A DNA stretch of 64,000 bases from Ottowia flava (GTDB taxonomy: Bacteria > Pseudomonadota > Gammaproteobacteria > Burkholderiales > Burkholderiaceae_C): positions 62,001 through 126,000 of the forward strand of contig NZ_JBHUEJ010000007.1 in NCBI RefSeq assembly GCF_042680565.1. The letters are read 5' to 3'. The translations under genes and the position numbers were made by a program. Under the pieces are notes generated by a model. That model made no database searches and had not been told where the DNA came from. It saw only the letters and a program-made list of their open reading frames with translations. Positions 36,201 to 44,568 of this stretch are shown here, one piece after another. Each line of letters starts with the position of its first letter. The first letter of the stretch is position 1.

Positions 36201-36352
36201 CGGCGGTGGCCGCCGCCTACGGCTGGGCCGACTACACGGCCGACATGCCCGACGACGAGATCCTGCGCCGCCTGCTGGCGCTGAACCTGGCGCGTGCCGC
36301 GACAGCGCCGCCGACGCCGTCCGCGCGTGCCGTGACGTCGTCGGCAGATTGA
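33215..36352 (+). CDS. MmeI-like (type IIG/IIL) restriction-modification fusion protein
   Basis: The 1045-residue protein combines nuclease, methyltransferase and specificity functions in one chain. The N-terminal domain has Asp68-x9-Glu78-x-Lys80 (ending FAWENK), the spacing of the D-x9-ExK nuclease centre of MmeI. A helical spacer follows, then a gamma-type N6-adenine methyltransferase with motif I DPACGSGNFLF (about 373) and motif IV NPPF (523). The expected target-recognition domain lies at about 625-810. DNA at 35090-35640 is noticeably less GC-rich with different codon use, suggesting the recognition domain was swapped in. Residues about 888-908 are encoded by an in-frame 60-bp repeat. 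The start is GTG 33215. It stands alone and could be active or methylation-only. Confidence 0.92.
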   Translation: MITAPEFIAKWGPGGSAAHLNEEQGAQSHFLDLCELLGVPKPGSPGLADEYLFERQSLVLGEARGYADVFYRDHFAWENKAPGKNLDAALRQLQQYSLNLSNPPLLVVCDRLTIRVHTQFNGHPSETHTVRIDQLDQPAQRDLLRRLWTAPDSFRPRQTNRDITEEAARSFATLAEQLRGRGHHPDVVAHFLTQCLFCFFAEDVGLLPGRMFERLVGNRQITSDRLTAGLAQLFSTMQSGGLYGPDDIPWFNGGLFQRIDVPQLEILDITELRNAASLNWSAIDVSIFGTLFERGLDPAKRSQLGAHYTDPATIARIVEPVVTRPLLQQWELVAHDLQALTARIKRHGDASYRKAHARFIDWLESLRAYRILDPACGSGNFLFMGLKALKDIELFTLSAAADLGLDREQDLVTGPHNMLGIELNEYAAELARVSLWIGEIQWRMAHGYPPKTNPVLEPLEQIECRDALLQWLPADRPVQDAAQASGTDPDVAQPNPGADPDPGPQGPRAVEAPWPKADVVIGNPPFIGDKKMRRELGDAYVDALRKTFQGRVPGGADFVCYWFEKSRAALVTHGLVAAGLVTTNSIRGGANRKVLDAIVRDSRIYDAWSDEPWVNDGAAVRVSLVAFGNVAPPIHLDGQQVDLIQSSLDEGSAGNADLTSVKRLSTNGGASFQGPVLVGDFEIRYATAKQWLWTPNPHGRPNADVVRPLMNGKDITSRSRGVWVVDFNAMTESDASLFEKPFEYVRQYVKPFRDKNRDESRKKRWWLHGRLGTDWRTATRSVDRYVATSQVSKHRTWTWQSGVVWPHQTVIAIARADDTTFGILHSRFHELWSLRMGTSLEDRPRYTPTTCFETFPFPAGLTPADTAHQRTEALPGGALIPAGLSDDSEPNRPPDHSQTAPAAIKIIETRAAASTIAEAAHRLDGLRQNWLNPPEWTQRVPEVVPLGMTASPYPDRIEPRPDLSEADAKALQKRTLTNLYNQRPAWLAQAHAQLDAAVAAAYGWADYTADMPDDEILRRLLALNLARAATAPPTPSARAVTSSAD
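35876..35937 (-). repeat. 60-bp repeat copy in frame inside the MmeI-like gene
   Basis: The plus strand reads gccaaatcggcctccagacc then attcccagactgcgccagca and gctatcaaaatcatag, a clear repeat copy. It is translated as NRPPDHSQTAPAAIKIIE without breaking the frame, at a linker between the recognition and C-terminal parts. Confidence 0.85.
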
Positions 36353-36354
36353 TC

Positions 36355-36412
36355 AAGTTTTTGGCCTGAAACCCTTTCCTGATCTGCGCGAGCAGCTTTC
36401 AACTTCATAGCA
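36355..36412 (-). repeat. 60-bp repeat copy
   Basis: Reverse-orientation copy (ggcctgaaaccctttcctga then tctgcgcgagcagctttcaa and CTTCATAGC), directly after the MmeI-like stop codon and before the small hypothetical gene. Confidence 0.7.
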
Positions 36413-36418
36413 GAATCC

Positions 36419-36670
36419 ATGAACGCAGCCGCCGCCGACGACGACGATGAAGACCGCATGGTCGACGTGATGTCGCCGGAAGTGCCCGAGGAGATTCGCC
36501 AGGCGGTGCTGGCCCGCAACGCGCCCGATGCCACGCTCTGGCGCTGCCCGCGCAGGTCGGGGCTGCGCGGCCCGCTGTCCTGGCTGGGCATCGGGCAACG
36601 GCGGGTGATCATCGAGTGGTGGCTGTTGAGCGCCGATGGCGAGCTGATCGAAGCGTTCTGGCTGACATGA
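36419..36670 (+). CDS. Small hypothetical protein (83 aa)
   Basis: I do not recognise this protein. It begins with an acidic run (AAAADDDDEDRMVDVMSPEV) and has a C-terminal half rich in aromatic residues (RRVIIEWWLLSADGELIEAF). The composition and clean start after the repeat suggest a real cytoplasmic protein. It lies 46 bp before rmuC on the same strand. No ribosome-binding site stands out, because the repeat fills the region. Confidence 0.55.
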   Translation: MNAAAADDDDEDRMVDVMSPEVPEEIRQAVLARNAPDATLWRCPRRSGLRGPLSWLGIGQRRVIIEWWLLSADGELIEAFWLT

Positions 36671-36716
36671 CACCCCGCGCGGCGCTCGCGCCTGACGCAC
36701 CCCAACCGACTTATCC

Positions 36717-38135
36717 ATGGCTTCTACGTTTCCCGACTGGTTGATCTGGCTGGCCCTGGCCGGCCTGTTGCTCAACGCCATCCTGCTGATCGTGCTGCTG
36801 CTGCGCCGGCCGCAGCGGCCGGACGACGTGGCGTCGCGCGGCGAGCTGCAGGCGGTGGTCGGGCAGGCCGTGGGGCAGCAGCAGGAGCGCCTGGCGCACG
36901 GGCTGCGGCAGGAGATGGGCGAGTCGGCGCGCGACGGGCGGCAGGAGCTGGCGCAGACGCTGCTGCGCTTTCAGGACGCGGTGATGCGCCAGGGCGCCGA
37001 AGCCACGCGCACGCAGAACACGCAGATCGACGCCTTTGCCCAGCAGCTGGCGCACCTGCGCGGCGGCCTGTCGGAGACGCTGACGCAGCAGCTGACCGCC
37101 TTGAGCGAAGCCAACGCGCGCCGCCTGCAGGAAGTGCGCGGCACGCTGGAGCAGCAGCTGGCCGCGCTGCAGGCCGCCAACAGCGCCAAGCTGGACGAGA
37201 TGCGCCGCACGGTGGACGAGAAGCTGCACGCCACGCTGGAGCAGCGCCTGGGCGAGAGCTTCAAGCAGGTGGCCGAGCGGCTGGAGCTGGTGCACCGCGG
37301 CCTGGGCGAGATGCAGCGGCTGGCGCAGGACGTGGGTTCGCTCAACCGGGTGCTGACCAACGTCAAGTCGCGCGGCGTGTTTGGCGAGGTGCAGCTGGCC
37401 GGGCTGCTGGAGCAGGTGTTCACGCCCGAGCAGTACGCCGCCAACGTCGAGACGGTGCCGGGCAGCAACGCGCGCGTCGAGTTCGCGATCCGTCTGCCGG
37501 GCCGGCGCGAGGACGGCGCGCCGCTGTGGCTGCCGATCGACGCGAAGTTTCCGCGCGAGGATTACGAGCGCCTGCTGGCCGCGCAGGACGCGGCCGACGC
37601 GCCGGGCGCCGAAGCCGCGGCCAAGGCGATCGAGGCGCGCCTGCGGCTGGAGGCGCGCACCATCCGTCAGAAGTACATCGCCGCGCCGCACACGACCGAC
37701 TTCGCCATCCTGTTCCTGCCGACCGAAGGCCTGTACGCCGAAGCGCTGCGCCGCCCTGGCCTGGTGGAGGCGCTGCAGCGCTACCACCGCATCACGCTGG
37801 CCGGGCCGACCACGCTGCTGGCGACGCTGAGCAGCCTGCAAATGGGCTTTCGCACGCTGGCGCTGGAAAAGCGCAGCGCCGAGGTGTGGGAAGTGCTGGG
37901 CGCGGTGAAGACCGAGTTCGGCAAGTTCGGCGAATTCGTCAGCAAGGTGCGCGGCCAGGCCGAGAACGTGGTCAAGACGCTGGATCAGGCGCAGACGCGC
38001 ACCAACATGATGAACCGCGCGCTGCGCCAAGTGGAGGCGCTGCCCGACGAGGCGGCCGGGCGGCTGTTGCCGGGCGGCGGCGCGGGGATGGACGCCCCGC
38101 CGGACACGTCGGCGCCACCATCGCCTGCGCCATGA
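36717..38135 (+). CDS. rmuC: DNA recombination protein RmuC
   Basis: The 472-residue protein has one N-terminal membrane helix (about residues 7-25, LIWLALAGLLLNAILLIVLL), a long Gln/Ala/Leu-rich coiled coil to about residue 200 and the RmuC nuclease-like domain (VKSRGVFGEVQLAGLLEQVF; LPIDAKFPREDYERLL; FLPTEGLYAEALRRPGL). RmuC limits inversions at short inverted repeats in E. coli. It is an inner-membrane-anchored protein of the PD-(D/E)xK type. The C-terminus ends in a Pro/Ala-rich tail. A repeat copy follows immediately. Confidence 0.95.
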   Translation: MASTFPDWLIWLALAGLLLNAILLIVLLLRRPQRPDDVASRGELQAVVGQAVGQQQERLAHGLRQEMGESARDGRQELAQTLLRFQDAVMRQGAEATRTQNTQIDAFAQQLAHLRGGLSETLTQQLTALSEANARRLQEVRGTLEQQLAALQAANSAKLDEMRRTVDEKLHATLEQRLGESFKQVAERLELVHRGLGEMQRLAQDVGSLNRVLTNVKSRGVFGEVQLAGLLEQVFTPEQYAANVETVPGSNARVEFAIRLPGRREDGAPLWLPIDAKFPREDYERLLAAQDAADAPGAEAAAKAIEARLRLEARTIRQKYIAAPHTTDFAILFLPTEGLYAEALRRPGLVEALQRYHRITLAGPTTLLATLSSLQMGFRTLALEKRSAEVWEVLGAVKTEFGKFGEFVSKVRGQAENVVKTLDQAQTRTNMMNRALRQVEALPDEAAGRLLPGGGAGMDAPPDTSAPPSPAP

Positions 38136-38136
38136 A

Positions 38137-38200
38137 CGCTATACCTTTAGTAGATGTTTGCGCAAATGGTTGTAAGGCCAGTGGCCCATTTTCCTTGAAA
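38137..38200 (+). repeat. 60-bp repeat copy
   Basis: Forward copy (tagtagatgtttgcgcaaat then ggttgtaaggccagtggccc and ATTTTCCTTGAAAG) between rmuC and the MFS gene; its end lies about 12 bp before the MFS start codon. Confidence 0.85.
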
Positions 38201-38211
38201 GACGGACTTTC

Positions 38212-39414
38212 ATGACCGGGCGCGAGCTGCTGCGCCTGATGCTGGCGCAAATCTGTGTGCACACCGCCATGACCGGCACGCGCCTGGCCGCGCCGCTGTT
38301 GGCGCTGCAGCAGGGTTACAGCGCGGCGGCGGTGGGCGTGTTGCTGGCGCTGTACGCGCTGTCGGGCGTTTTTCTGGCGCTGCCGGCGGGGCGGCTGGCG
38401 GACCGGCGCGGGCTGCACCTGCCGATGCAGCTGGCCGTGGGCGCGGCGGTGCTGGGCGCGGGGATGGCGGCGGCGTTTCCGGTGTACAGCGTGCTGTGCG
38501 TGTCGGCGCTGCTGACCGGCGCATCGGCCGGCGCGATGCAGATCGCCATGCAGCGGCACGTGGGGCGTTCGGCGCGCGGGCCGGACGAGTTGAAGCACCT
38601 GTTCAGCTGGATCGCCGTGGCGCCGCCGACGGCCAACTTTCTGGGGCCGTTTGCGGCGGGGTTGCTGATCGACTTTGCCGGTCCGCAGCCGGCGGACATG
38701 GTCGGCTTTCGCGCGGCGTTTGCGCTGATGGCGCTGCTGCCGCTGGTCGGCTGGCTGCTGGCGCGCGGCGCGCCCGAATCCGAGGCGCTGGCCGGCAGCG
38801 CGGCCGAGCAGACCAAGAGCTCGGCCTTTGAGCTGGTGGCGCTGCCGGGCATCCGCCGCCTGCTGTTCGCCAACCTGCTGCAAGCGGCAGCGTGGGACGC
38901 CCACACCTTCGTGCTGCCCATCCTGGGCCATGAGCGCGGCATGGCGGCATCGACCATCGGCGTGCTGCTGGGCTCGTTCGCCGTGGCGGCCGCGGTGGTG
39001 CGGGTGGCCCTGCCGCGCCTGACCGCCAACGTGCCGGAATGGCGCGTCATCTACTTCGCCACGCTGGTGGCGGCGGTGGCGCTGCTGGTCTACCCGCTGA
39101 TGCCTGACGCCTGGACCATGGGCATGTGTTCGGTGGTGCTGGGCCTGGCGCTGGGCGCCGTGCAGCCGATGGTGCTGGTGCTGCTGCACCGCGTGGCGCC
39201 GCCAGCGCGCCAGGGCGAGGCCATGGCGCTGCGCATGATGACGATGAACTTCTCCAGCTTCCTGCTGCCCATGCTTTTCGGCTCGATCGGCGCGGTGACC
39301 GGCGTGGCCGGCCTGTTCTGGCTGGTGGCGGGCGTGGTGGCGATCGGCGCACGCGAGGTACCGGGGTTGCGGGAGGTGGACGCGCCGGGTACCCCGCCAT
39401 CCAGCAAGATATGA
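38212..39414 (+). CDS. MFS transporter
   Basis: The 400-residue inner-membrane protein has about 12 hydrophobic helices and the MFS motif A-like loop GRLADRRGLH between helices 2 and 3. It belongs to the major facilitator superfamily, with the sugar-exporter/drug-efflux layout. No substrate can be assigned. It starts at ATG 38212 just after a repeat copy, and a second repeat copy begins directly after its stop codon. It is convergent with ntrC. Confidence 0.9.
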   Translation: MTGRELLRLMLAQICVHTAMTGTRLAAPLLALQQGYSAAAVGVLLALYALSGVFLALPAGRLADRRGLHLPMQLAVGAAVLGAGMAAAFPVYSVLCVSALLTGASAGAMQIAMQRHVGRSARGPDELKHLFSWIAVAPPTANFLGPFAAGLLIDFAGPQPADMVGFRAAFALMALLPLVGWLLARGAPESEALAGSAAEQTKSSAFELVALPGIRRLLFANLLQAAAWDAHTFVLPILGHERGMAASTIGVLLGSFAVAAAVVRVALPRLTANVPEWRVIYFATLVAAVALLVYPLMPDAWTMGMCSVVLGLALGAVQPMVLVLLHRVAPPARQGEAMALRMMTMNFSSFLLPMLFGSIGAVTGVAGLFWLVAGVVAIGAREVPGLREVDAPGTPPSSKI

Positions 39415-39415
39415 A

Positions 39416-39472
39416 CGAAATCGGCCTCCAGCCTTACAACCACCTGCGCAAACAGCTCCCGATTCAATAGCA
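39416..39472 (-). repeat. 60-bp repeat copy
   Basis: Reverse copy (aatcggcctccagccttaca then accacctgcgcaaacagctc and CGATTCAATAGC) between the convergent MFS and ntrC genes. Confidence 0.85.
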
Positions 39473-39526
39473 CACAGCATGGGCGACGCGGTGGCAAAAG
39501 GATGCCCGAGCCGCGCCGCAGCGTGT

Positions 39527-41053
39527 TCAGTCTTCCAGACCCAGGTCCTGAATCTTGCGCGTGATGGTGTTGCGCCCGATGCCCAGGCGCTGCGCCGCTT
39601 CGATGCGGCGCCCACGGGTGCTGGCCAGTGCGGCCTGGATGAGGCGCGCTTCGGCGCGGTGGATCAGCCGGTCCCACACGTCTGGCAGGCCGGCTTCCAG
39701 CAACTGGGCGGCTTCGGCCTCCAGCGCGCCCTCCCAGCCGTTCGCGGCGTCGCCGCGGGGGCCGGGGTCGAGGGGCAACGCCGCCAGCGGTGGCGCGGCG
39801 ATGCCATGCTCCAGCACCTGGCCACCGCCGCCATCGGCCAAGGCGGGCGCCTGGACCGGTGCCGCACCGGGCGGCGCCTCGGTGCGCGGGGGCACTGCCA
39901 GCACTTCGGGCGGCAGGTCCTTCAACTCGACCACCTGCGAGGGCGCCATGACGGTCAGCCAGTGGCAGATGTTTTCCAGTTGGCGCACGTTGCCGGGGAA
40001 GGGAAAACCTTCCAGCCGTGCCAGCGCCGGGGCCGATATCTGCTTGGGCTGCACGCCCAGCTGGCGGGCGCTCTGCGCCAGGAAATGGCGGGTCAGCGAC
40101 GCGATGTCCTCGCGCCGCTCGCGCAGGGGCGGCAGGCGCAGGCGGATGACGTTCAGGCGGTGGAACAGGTCTTCGCGGAAGGCACCATCGGCCACGCGCT
40201 GCTCCAGGTTCTGGTGCGTGGCGGCGATCACGCGCACATTGGCCTGCACCGCCTGGTGGCCGCCGACGCGGTAGAACTGCCCGTCTGACAGCACGCGCAG
40301 CAGGCGCGTCTGCAAGTCGAACGGCATGTCGCCGATCTCGTCGAGGAACAACGTGCCGCCCTCGGCCTGCTCGAAACGGCCGCGGCGCAGCGTCTGCGCG
40401 CCCGTGAAGGCGCCGCGTTCGTGGCCGAACAGCTCGGATTCGAGCAGGTCCTTGGGGATGGCCGCCGTGTTGATGGCGACGAACGGCCCGCCTGCGCGGC
40501 TGGAATGCTTGTGCAGCGCGCGCGCCACCAGTTCCTTGCCGCTGCCGGATTCGCCGGTGATCAGCACCGTGACCTGGCTGTGCGACAACCGGCCAATGGC
40601 GCGGAACACGTCCTGCATGGCCGGCGCCTGGCCCAGCATCTCGGGCGCCACGGTCTGCGGCGCTTCGGCCACGGCTTCGCGCTGGCTTTCGGTGACGGCG
40701 CGCTGAATCAGCTCGACCGCCTGCGGCACGTCAAACGGCTTGGCCAGGTAGTCGAACGCGCCGCCCTGAAAGGCCGAGACCGCGCTGTCCAGATCGGAAA
40801 ACGCCGTCATCACGATCACCGGCAGTTGCGGCAACCGCTGCTTGACGGTGGCCAGCAGCTCCAGCCCGTTGCCGCCGGGCATGCGGATGTCGCTGACCAG
40901 CACGCCGGGCGCGTCGGCGCCCGACGCGTCCAGCGCGCTCAGCACTTCGCGCGGGTTGGCAAACGAGCGCGTGGGCAGCGCGGCACGCGCCAGCGCCTTT
41001 TCAAGGACGAAGCGAATGGACGGGTCATCGTCGACGATCCAGATCGGCTTCAT
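39527..41053 (-). CDS. ntrC: Nitrogen regulation response regulator NtrC (NR-I)
   Basis: The 508-residue sigma54-dependent activator has a receiver domain with phospho-acceptor Asp55 (VLVSDIRMPGGNG), an AAA+ domain with Walker A GESGSGKE and the sigma54-contacting GAFTGA loop, and a C-terminal Fis-type helix-turn-helix (GRRIEAAQRLGIGRNTITRK). Phosphorylated by NtrB, it binds enhancers such as those seen upstream of glnA here (44569-44613). The start is ATG 41053, with CAGGAG upstream. It follows ntrB on the same strand after 71 bp, as a two-gene unit. The linker before the HTH is Pro/Ala-rich and long. Confidence 0.97.
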   Translation of the reverse strand: MKPIWIVDDDPSIRFVLEKALARAALPTRSFANPREVLSALDASGADAPGVLVSDIRMPGGNGLELLATVKQRLPQLPVIVMTAFSDLDSAVSAFQGGAFDYLAKPFDVPQAVELIQRAVTESQREAVAEAPQTVAPEMLGQAPAMQDVFRAIGRLSHSQVTVLITGESGSGKELVARALHKHSSRAGGPFVAINTAAIPKDLLESELFGHERGAFTGAQTLRRGRFEQAEGGTLFLDEIGDMPFDLQTRLLRVLSDGQFYRVGGHQAVQANVRVIAATHQNLEQRVADGAFREDLFHRLNVIRLRLPPLRERREDIASLTRHFLAQSARQLGVQPKQISAPALARLEGFPFPGNVRQLENICHWLTVMAPSQVVELKDLPPEVLAVPPRTEAPPGAAPVQAPALADGGGGQVLEHGIAAPPLAALPLDPGPRGDAANGWEGALEAEAAQLLEAGLPDVWDRLIHRAEARLIQAALASTRGRRIEAAQRLGIGRNTITRKIQDLGLED

Positions 41054-41124
41054 GGGGGTATCGCTCCTGCAAACTGAAAGGCATGGGCACGGGTGTCCGG
41101 ACAACCCCTGGCCTGGCCAGCAGC

Positions 41125-42198
41125 TCAGGGCAAGGGGATCAGGATCCGGAAATCCGTCTTTCCGGGCTCGCTGGCCAGCTCGATCAGGCCGCCGTGCTGC
41201 TGCACAAAGGTTTGCGCCAGGGTCAGCCCCAGCCCGCTGCCTCCGTCGCGCCCTGATACCAGGGGTTGAAACACTCGGTCCTTGATCGCGTCCGGCACAC
41301 CGGGCCCGTTGTCGATGACATGCAATTCCAGTGCCAGTCTATAGCGCTGGCGCCCGAAAGTGACCTGGCGCAGCACGCGCGTGCGCAAGGTGATCTGCGC
41401 ATCGCCGGCCGCGATGCGCTCGGTCAGCGCCTGGGCGGCGTTGTGCACCACGTTCAGCACGGCCTGGATCAGCTGTTCGCGGTCGCCGCGCAGTTCGGGC
41501 AGCGAGGTGTCGTAGTCGCGCACCACCTTCAACCCGCGCGGGAATTCGGCCAGCACCAGCGAACGCACGCGCTCGCACACCTCGTGGATGTTGACTTCGC
41601 CCAGCACCTGGCGGTGGCGATGCGGCGCCAGCAGGCGATCGACCAGCAGCTGCAGGCGGTCGGATTCGTGGATGATGACCTGGGTGTACTCGTGCAGGCT
41701 GCGGTCGCTGATCTCCATTTCCAGTAGCTGCGCCGCGCCGCGGATGCCGCCCAGCGGGTTCTTGATCTCGTGCGCGAGGTTGCGAAACAGCTCCTTGTTG
41801 GCCTTGGCCTGATCGGCCAGGCGCTCTTCGCGCTCCTGGCGCGCCTGCTGCTCCAGCGGCAGCAGCTCGACGATGATTTCGCCAGCGCGCTCGGTCTGGG
41901 CCACGATCGCGTGCACGGCCAGAGGTTCGCCGCTTTGGGGTTTGAGTTGCGCGTCGTAGCGCAGGGCGGCGAACTGGTTGCCACGCACACCCTCCAGCGC
42001 GTGCTGCAATGTGTCGGCCTCGGCGAAGTACTGCGCCAGGCCCGTGCCTTCGATGCTGCGCCAGGACAGGCCGATGGCGTTTTCCAGCGCAGCGTTGGCG
42101 AACAGCACGGTGCCGTCCTGCGCAACCACGGCCACCAGCGTCGGCAACAGGTCAAAGGCCTGAAACCGGGCGGGGTGCGGTCGACGGGCGGCGCCCAA
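41125..42198 (-). CDS. ntrB: Nitrogen regulation sensor kinase NtrB (NR-II)
   Basis: The 357-residue soluble histidine kinase has a PAS domain (about 15-110), HisKA with His143 in LAHEIKNPLGG and a HATPase domain (N box NVVHNAAQAL, G1 DNGPGVP, G2 GGSGLGLTLAQ). It phosphorylates NtrC under nitrogen limitation and is controlled by PII. The only start before the PAS domain in this frame is TTG 42198; no ribosome-binding site is evident, so the start is uncertain. It is followed by ntrC and lies downstream of glnA and the small exported-protein gene, all on the same strand. Confidence 0.95.
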   Translation of the reverse strand: MGAARRPHPARFQAFDLLPTLVAVVAQDGTVLFANAALENAIGLSWRSIEGTGLAQYFAEADTLQHALEGVRGNQFAALRYDAQLKPQSGEPLAVHAIVAQTERAGEIIVELLPLEQQARQEREERLADQAKANKELFRNLAHEIKNPLGGIRGAAQLLEMEISDRSLHEYTQVIIHESDRLQLLVDRLLAPHRHRQVLGEVNIHEVCERVRSLVLAEFPRGLKVVRDYDTSLPELRGDREQLIQAVLNVVHNAAQALTERIAAGDAQITLRTRVLRQVTFGRQRYRLALELHVIDNGPGVPDAIKDRVFQPLVSGRDGGSGLGLTLAQTFVQQHGGLIELASEPGKTDFRILIPLP

Positions 42199-42281
42199 GG
42201 TGACGGTGGGATCAAGAAAGCGAAAGGCGCCGTGGCGCCATCAAGTGGGCACGGCGACAAGCACCGCGCCCACGGGAGGTA

Positions 42282-42812
42282 TCAGCGGAAGCGGCCCAGT
42301 TCGCGCTTGATGCCGTCGATGTCCGACTGGTTGCGGGCGATCGAAGCCTTCATCTCGGCCACGCGGTCCAGGTACTTCTGGTAATTGCGTTCGTTGCCCT
42401 GGCGCTCGGGCTCGCCGTTGTTGTATTCCTTCTTGAGCTCGGCCTGGCGCGATTCGGCGCGGCGCAGCTCCTGCTCCAGAATGGCTTTGGCGTCGGAATC
42501 GCGGGCGCGCTGGTCGGGTGTGTCGATGCGCGGCGCGGCGGGAACGCTGGCCACGCGAGGCGCTGCGGGCGCATCTGACGAGTTGCTGCTGGAGCGCGCG
42601 ACCGGCGCGGACTGGGTGGCTGCCGGGGCGGTGCCGCGCACCACTGTCACGTTGCCGCCTTCAACCGCCTTGCAGCCGGAGCGGCCCTTGATCTGGTTGG
42701 TGTACTCGTTGCCGCAGCGGTAAATGCGCTCCTGCGCGGCAACGGGCAGCGCTGCGCCGACCAGGCTGGCCGCCAGAACCACTGAGGAAATCAACAGGGA
42801 AGCTTGGGTCAT
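42282..42812 (-). CDS. Exported protein between glnA and ntrB, function unknown
   Basis: The 176-residue protein has a signal peptide (about 26 residues, cleavage near PVAAQE), then a short domain with two cysteines (IYRCGNEYTNQIKGRSGCKA) resembling the start of DUF4124-type periplasmic proteins. A Ser/Pro/Ala linker and a C-terminal charged coiled coil (about residues 105-176) follow. I recall similar genes in the glnA-ntrB interval of related bacteria, but I know no function. The two cysteines may form a disulfide in the periplasm. Confidence 0.8.
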   Translation of the reverse strand: MTQASLLISSVVLAASLVGAALPVAAQERIYRCGNEYTNQIKGRSGCKAVEGGNVTVVRGTAPAATQSAPVARSSSNSSDAPAAPRVASVPAAPRIDTPDQRARDSDAKAILEQELRRAESRQAELKKEYNNGEPERQGNERNYQKYLDRVAEMKASIARNQSDIDGIKRELGRFR

Positions 42813-42914
42813 CGTCGGTCTCCAGAGTCGGCCAGCAGCCGGCGCCGGGGATCAAAAGTGGAAGTATCGGCCATGTAGAGTCGGATCACCACCCGGTGTT
42901 CCCGCCCACGAACG

Positions 42915-42940
42915 CAAAAGGCGGCACAAAGGCCGCCTTG
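42915..42940 (-). terminator. Terminator after glnA
   Basis: Stem AAGGCGGC / GCCGCCTT with a short loop, followed by TTTT on the minus strand, about 25 bp after the glnA stop codon. It would separate glnA from the exported-protein and ntrBC genes, with some read-through possible. Confidence 0.8.
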
Positions 42941-42962
42941 TTGCACTTCCGTTGCGATCAGG

Positions 42963-44378
42963 TCACAGGGAATAGTACATGTCGTACTCGGCCGGATTGA
43001 CCTGCACGCGGATGCGGTTGACCTCGGCCATCTTCAGCTCGATGAAGGCGTCGAGCATCGAATCGGAGAACACGCCGCCTTTGGTCAGGAAGGCGCGGTC
43101 CTTGTCCAGCTCTTCCAAAGCCTGGTCGAGGCTGTGGCAGACGGTCGGCACCAGCTTGTCCTCTTCAGGCGGCAGGTGGTACAGGTCTTTCGTGGCGGCT
43201 TCGCCCGGGTGGATCTTGTTTTCGATGCCGTCCAGACCGGCCATCAGCAGGGCCGAGAAGCACAGGTACGGGTTGGCCATCGGGTCGGGGAAGCGCGCCT
43301 CGATGCGGCGGGCCTTGTCGCTGGCCACGTGCGGGATGCGGATCGAAGCCGAGCGGTTGCGGCTGGAATAGGCCAGCTTGACCGGCGCTTCAAAGTGCGG
43401 GACCAGGCGCTTGTAGCTGTTGGTGGTGGGGTTGGTGATGGCGTTCAGCGCGCGGGCGTGCTTGATGATGCCGCCAATGTAGTGCAGCGCCGTGTCCGAC
43501 AGGCCGGCGTAGCCCTTGCCCGCGAACAGGTTCTTGCCGCCCTTCCAGATCGACTGGTGCACGTGCATGCCGCTGCCGTTGTCGCCGTGGTAGGGCTTGG
43601 GCATGAAGGTGGCGGTCTTGCCGTAGGCGTCGGCCACGTTCCAGACCACGTGCTTGAGGCGCTGGGTCCAGTCGGCGCGCTCGACCAGGGTGCTGAACTT
43701 GGTGCCGATTTCCATCTGGCCAGCGCCCGCGACTTCGTGGTGGAACACCTCGACCGGGATGCCCATGGCTTCCAGCAGCAGCACCATTTCAGCGCGCATG
43801 TCGTGCGTGCTGTCGACCGGCGCCACGGGGAAGTAGCCGCCCTTGGTGGTCGGGCGGTGGCCGCGGTTGCCGCCTTCGAGCTTGGCGCCGCTGTTCCAGG
43901 GTGCCTCGTATTCCTCGATCTCATAGAAGCTGTGGCCGGGCTCGCAGCTCCAGCGCACGCCATCGAACACGAAGAATTCGGGCTCGGGCCCGAAGTAGGC
44001 GGTGTCGCCCAGGCCGGACGCCTTCAGGTAGGCCTCGGCGCGCTTGGCCAGCGAGCGGGGGTCGCGCTCGTAGGCCTTGCCGTCGCCCGGCTCCAGCACG
44101 TCGCAGGTCAGCACCAGGGTCGATTCTTCGTAGAACGGGTCGATGTGGGCCGTGGACGGGTCGGGCATGAGCAGCATGTCCGACGCCTCGATGCCCTTCC
44201 AGCCGGCGATGGACGAGCCGTCGAAAGCGTGCCCTTCACTGAACTTGTCTTCGTCGAAGTGCGAGACCGGCACCGTGACGTGCTGCTCCTTGCCGCGGGT
44301 ATCGGTGAAGCGGAAATCGACGAACTTGCACTCGTCTTCCTTCACCATTTTCATCACGTCTGCGACCGACTTGGCCAT
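42963..44378 (-). CDS. glnA: Glutamine synthetase, type I
   Basis: The 471-residue dodecameric enzyme makes glutamine from glutamate, ammonia and ATP. Typical segments are FTDTRGKEQHV, HAFDGSSIAGW, GPEPEFFVFD, GAGQMEIGTKFSTL, GSGMHVHQS and the ATP-grasping NRSASIRIP. The adenylylation site is Tyr400 in KDLYHLPPEE, so GlnE control is expected. The start is ATG 44378 with AGGAGA before it. Upstream are a sigma54 promoter at 44433-44448 and two NtrC sites at 44569-44613. ntrBC lies downstream, completing the regulatory circuit. Confidence 0.98.
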   Translation of the reverse strand: MAKSVADVMKMVKEDECKFVDFRFTDTRGKEQHVTVPVSHFDEDKFSEGHAFDGSSIAGWKGIEASDMLLMPDPSTAHIDPFYEESTLVLTCDVLEPGDGKAYERDPRSLAKRAEAYLKASGLGDTAYFGPEPEFFVFDGVRWSCEPGHSFYEIEEYEAPWNSGAKLEGGNRGHRPTTKGGYFPVAPVDSTHDMRAEMVLLLEAMGIPVEVFHHEVAGAGQMEIGTKFSTLVERADWTQRLKHVVWNVADAYGKTATFMPKPYHGDNGSGMHVHQSIWKGGKNLFAGKGYAGLSDTALHYIGGIIKHARALNAITNPTTNSYKRLVPHFEAPVKLAYSSRNRSASIRIPHVASDKARRIEARFPDPMANPYLCFSALLMAGLDGIENKIHPGEAATKDLYHLPPEEDKLVPTVCHSLDQALEELDKDRAFLTKGGVFSDSMLDAFIELKMAEVNRIRVQVNPAEYDMYYSL

Positions 44379-44432
44379 GGAAATCTCCTGAGCGGGGTAT
44401 GGGGTCAAACAAAAAAGGTTTGCGCAGTCATT

Positions 44433-44448
44433 TGCAGCTTCCGTGCCA
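44433..44448 (-). promoter_or_regulatory. Sigma54 (RpoN) promoter of glnA
   Basis: The minus strand reads TGGCACGGAAGCTGCA, with the GG-N10-GC spacing of the -24/-12 consensus TGGCAC-N5-TTGC. It lies about 55 bp before the glnA start codon. Confidence 0.85.
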
Positions 44449-44568
44449 GCCACCGCCGCAGCGGGTGGACCGACAGCACCGCAGTGGCGCATGACCGTGA
44501 TTGTGCCCTTGCTTGGCGGGCGTGCTGGAGCGCCGTGCACAGAATTCGTGAAGCCGCAGCCGGCCCGC

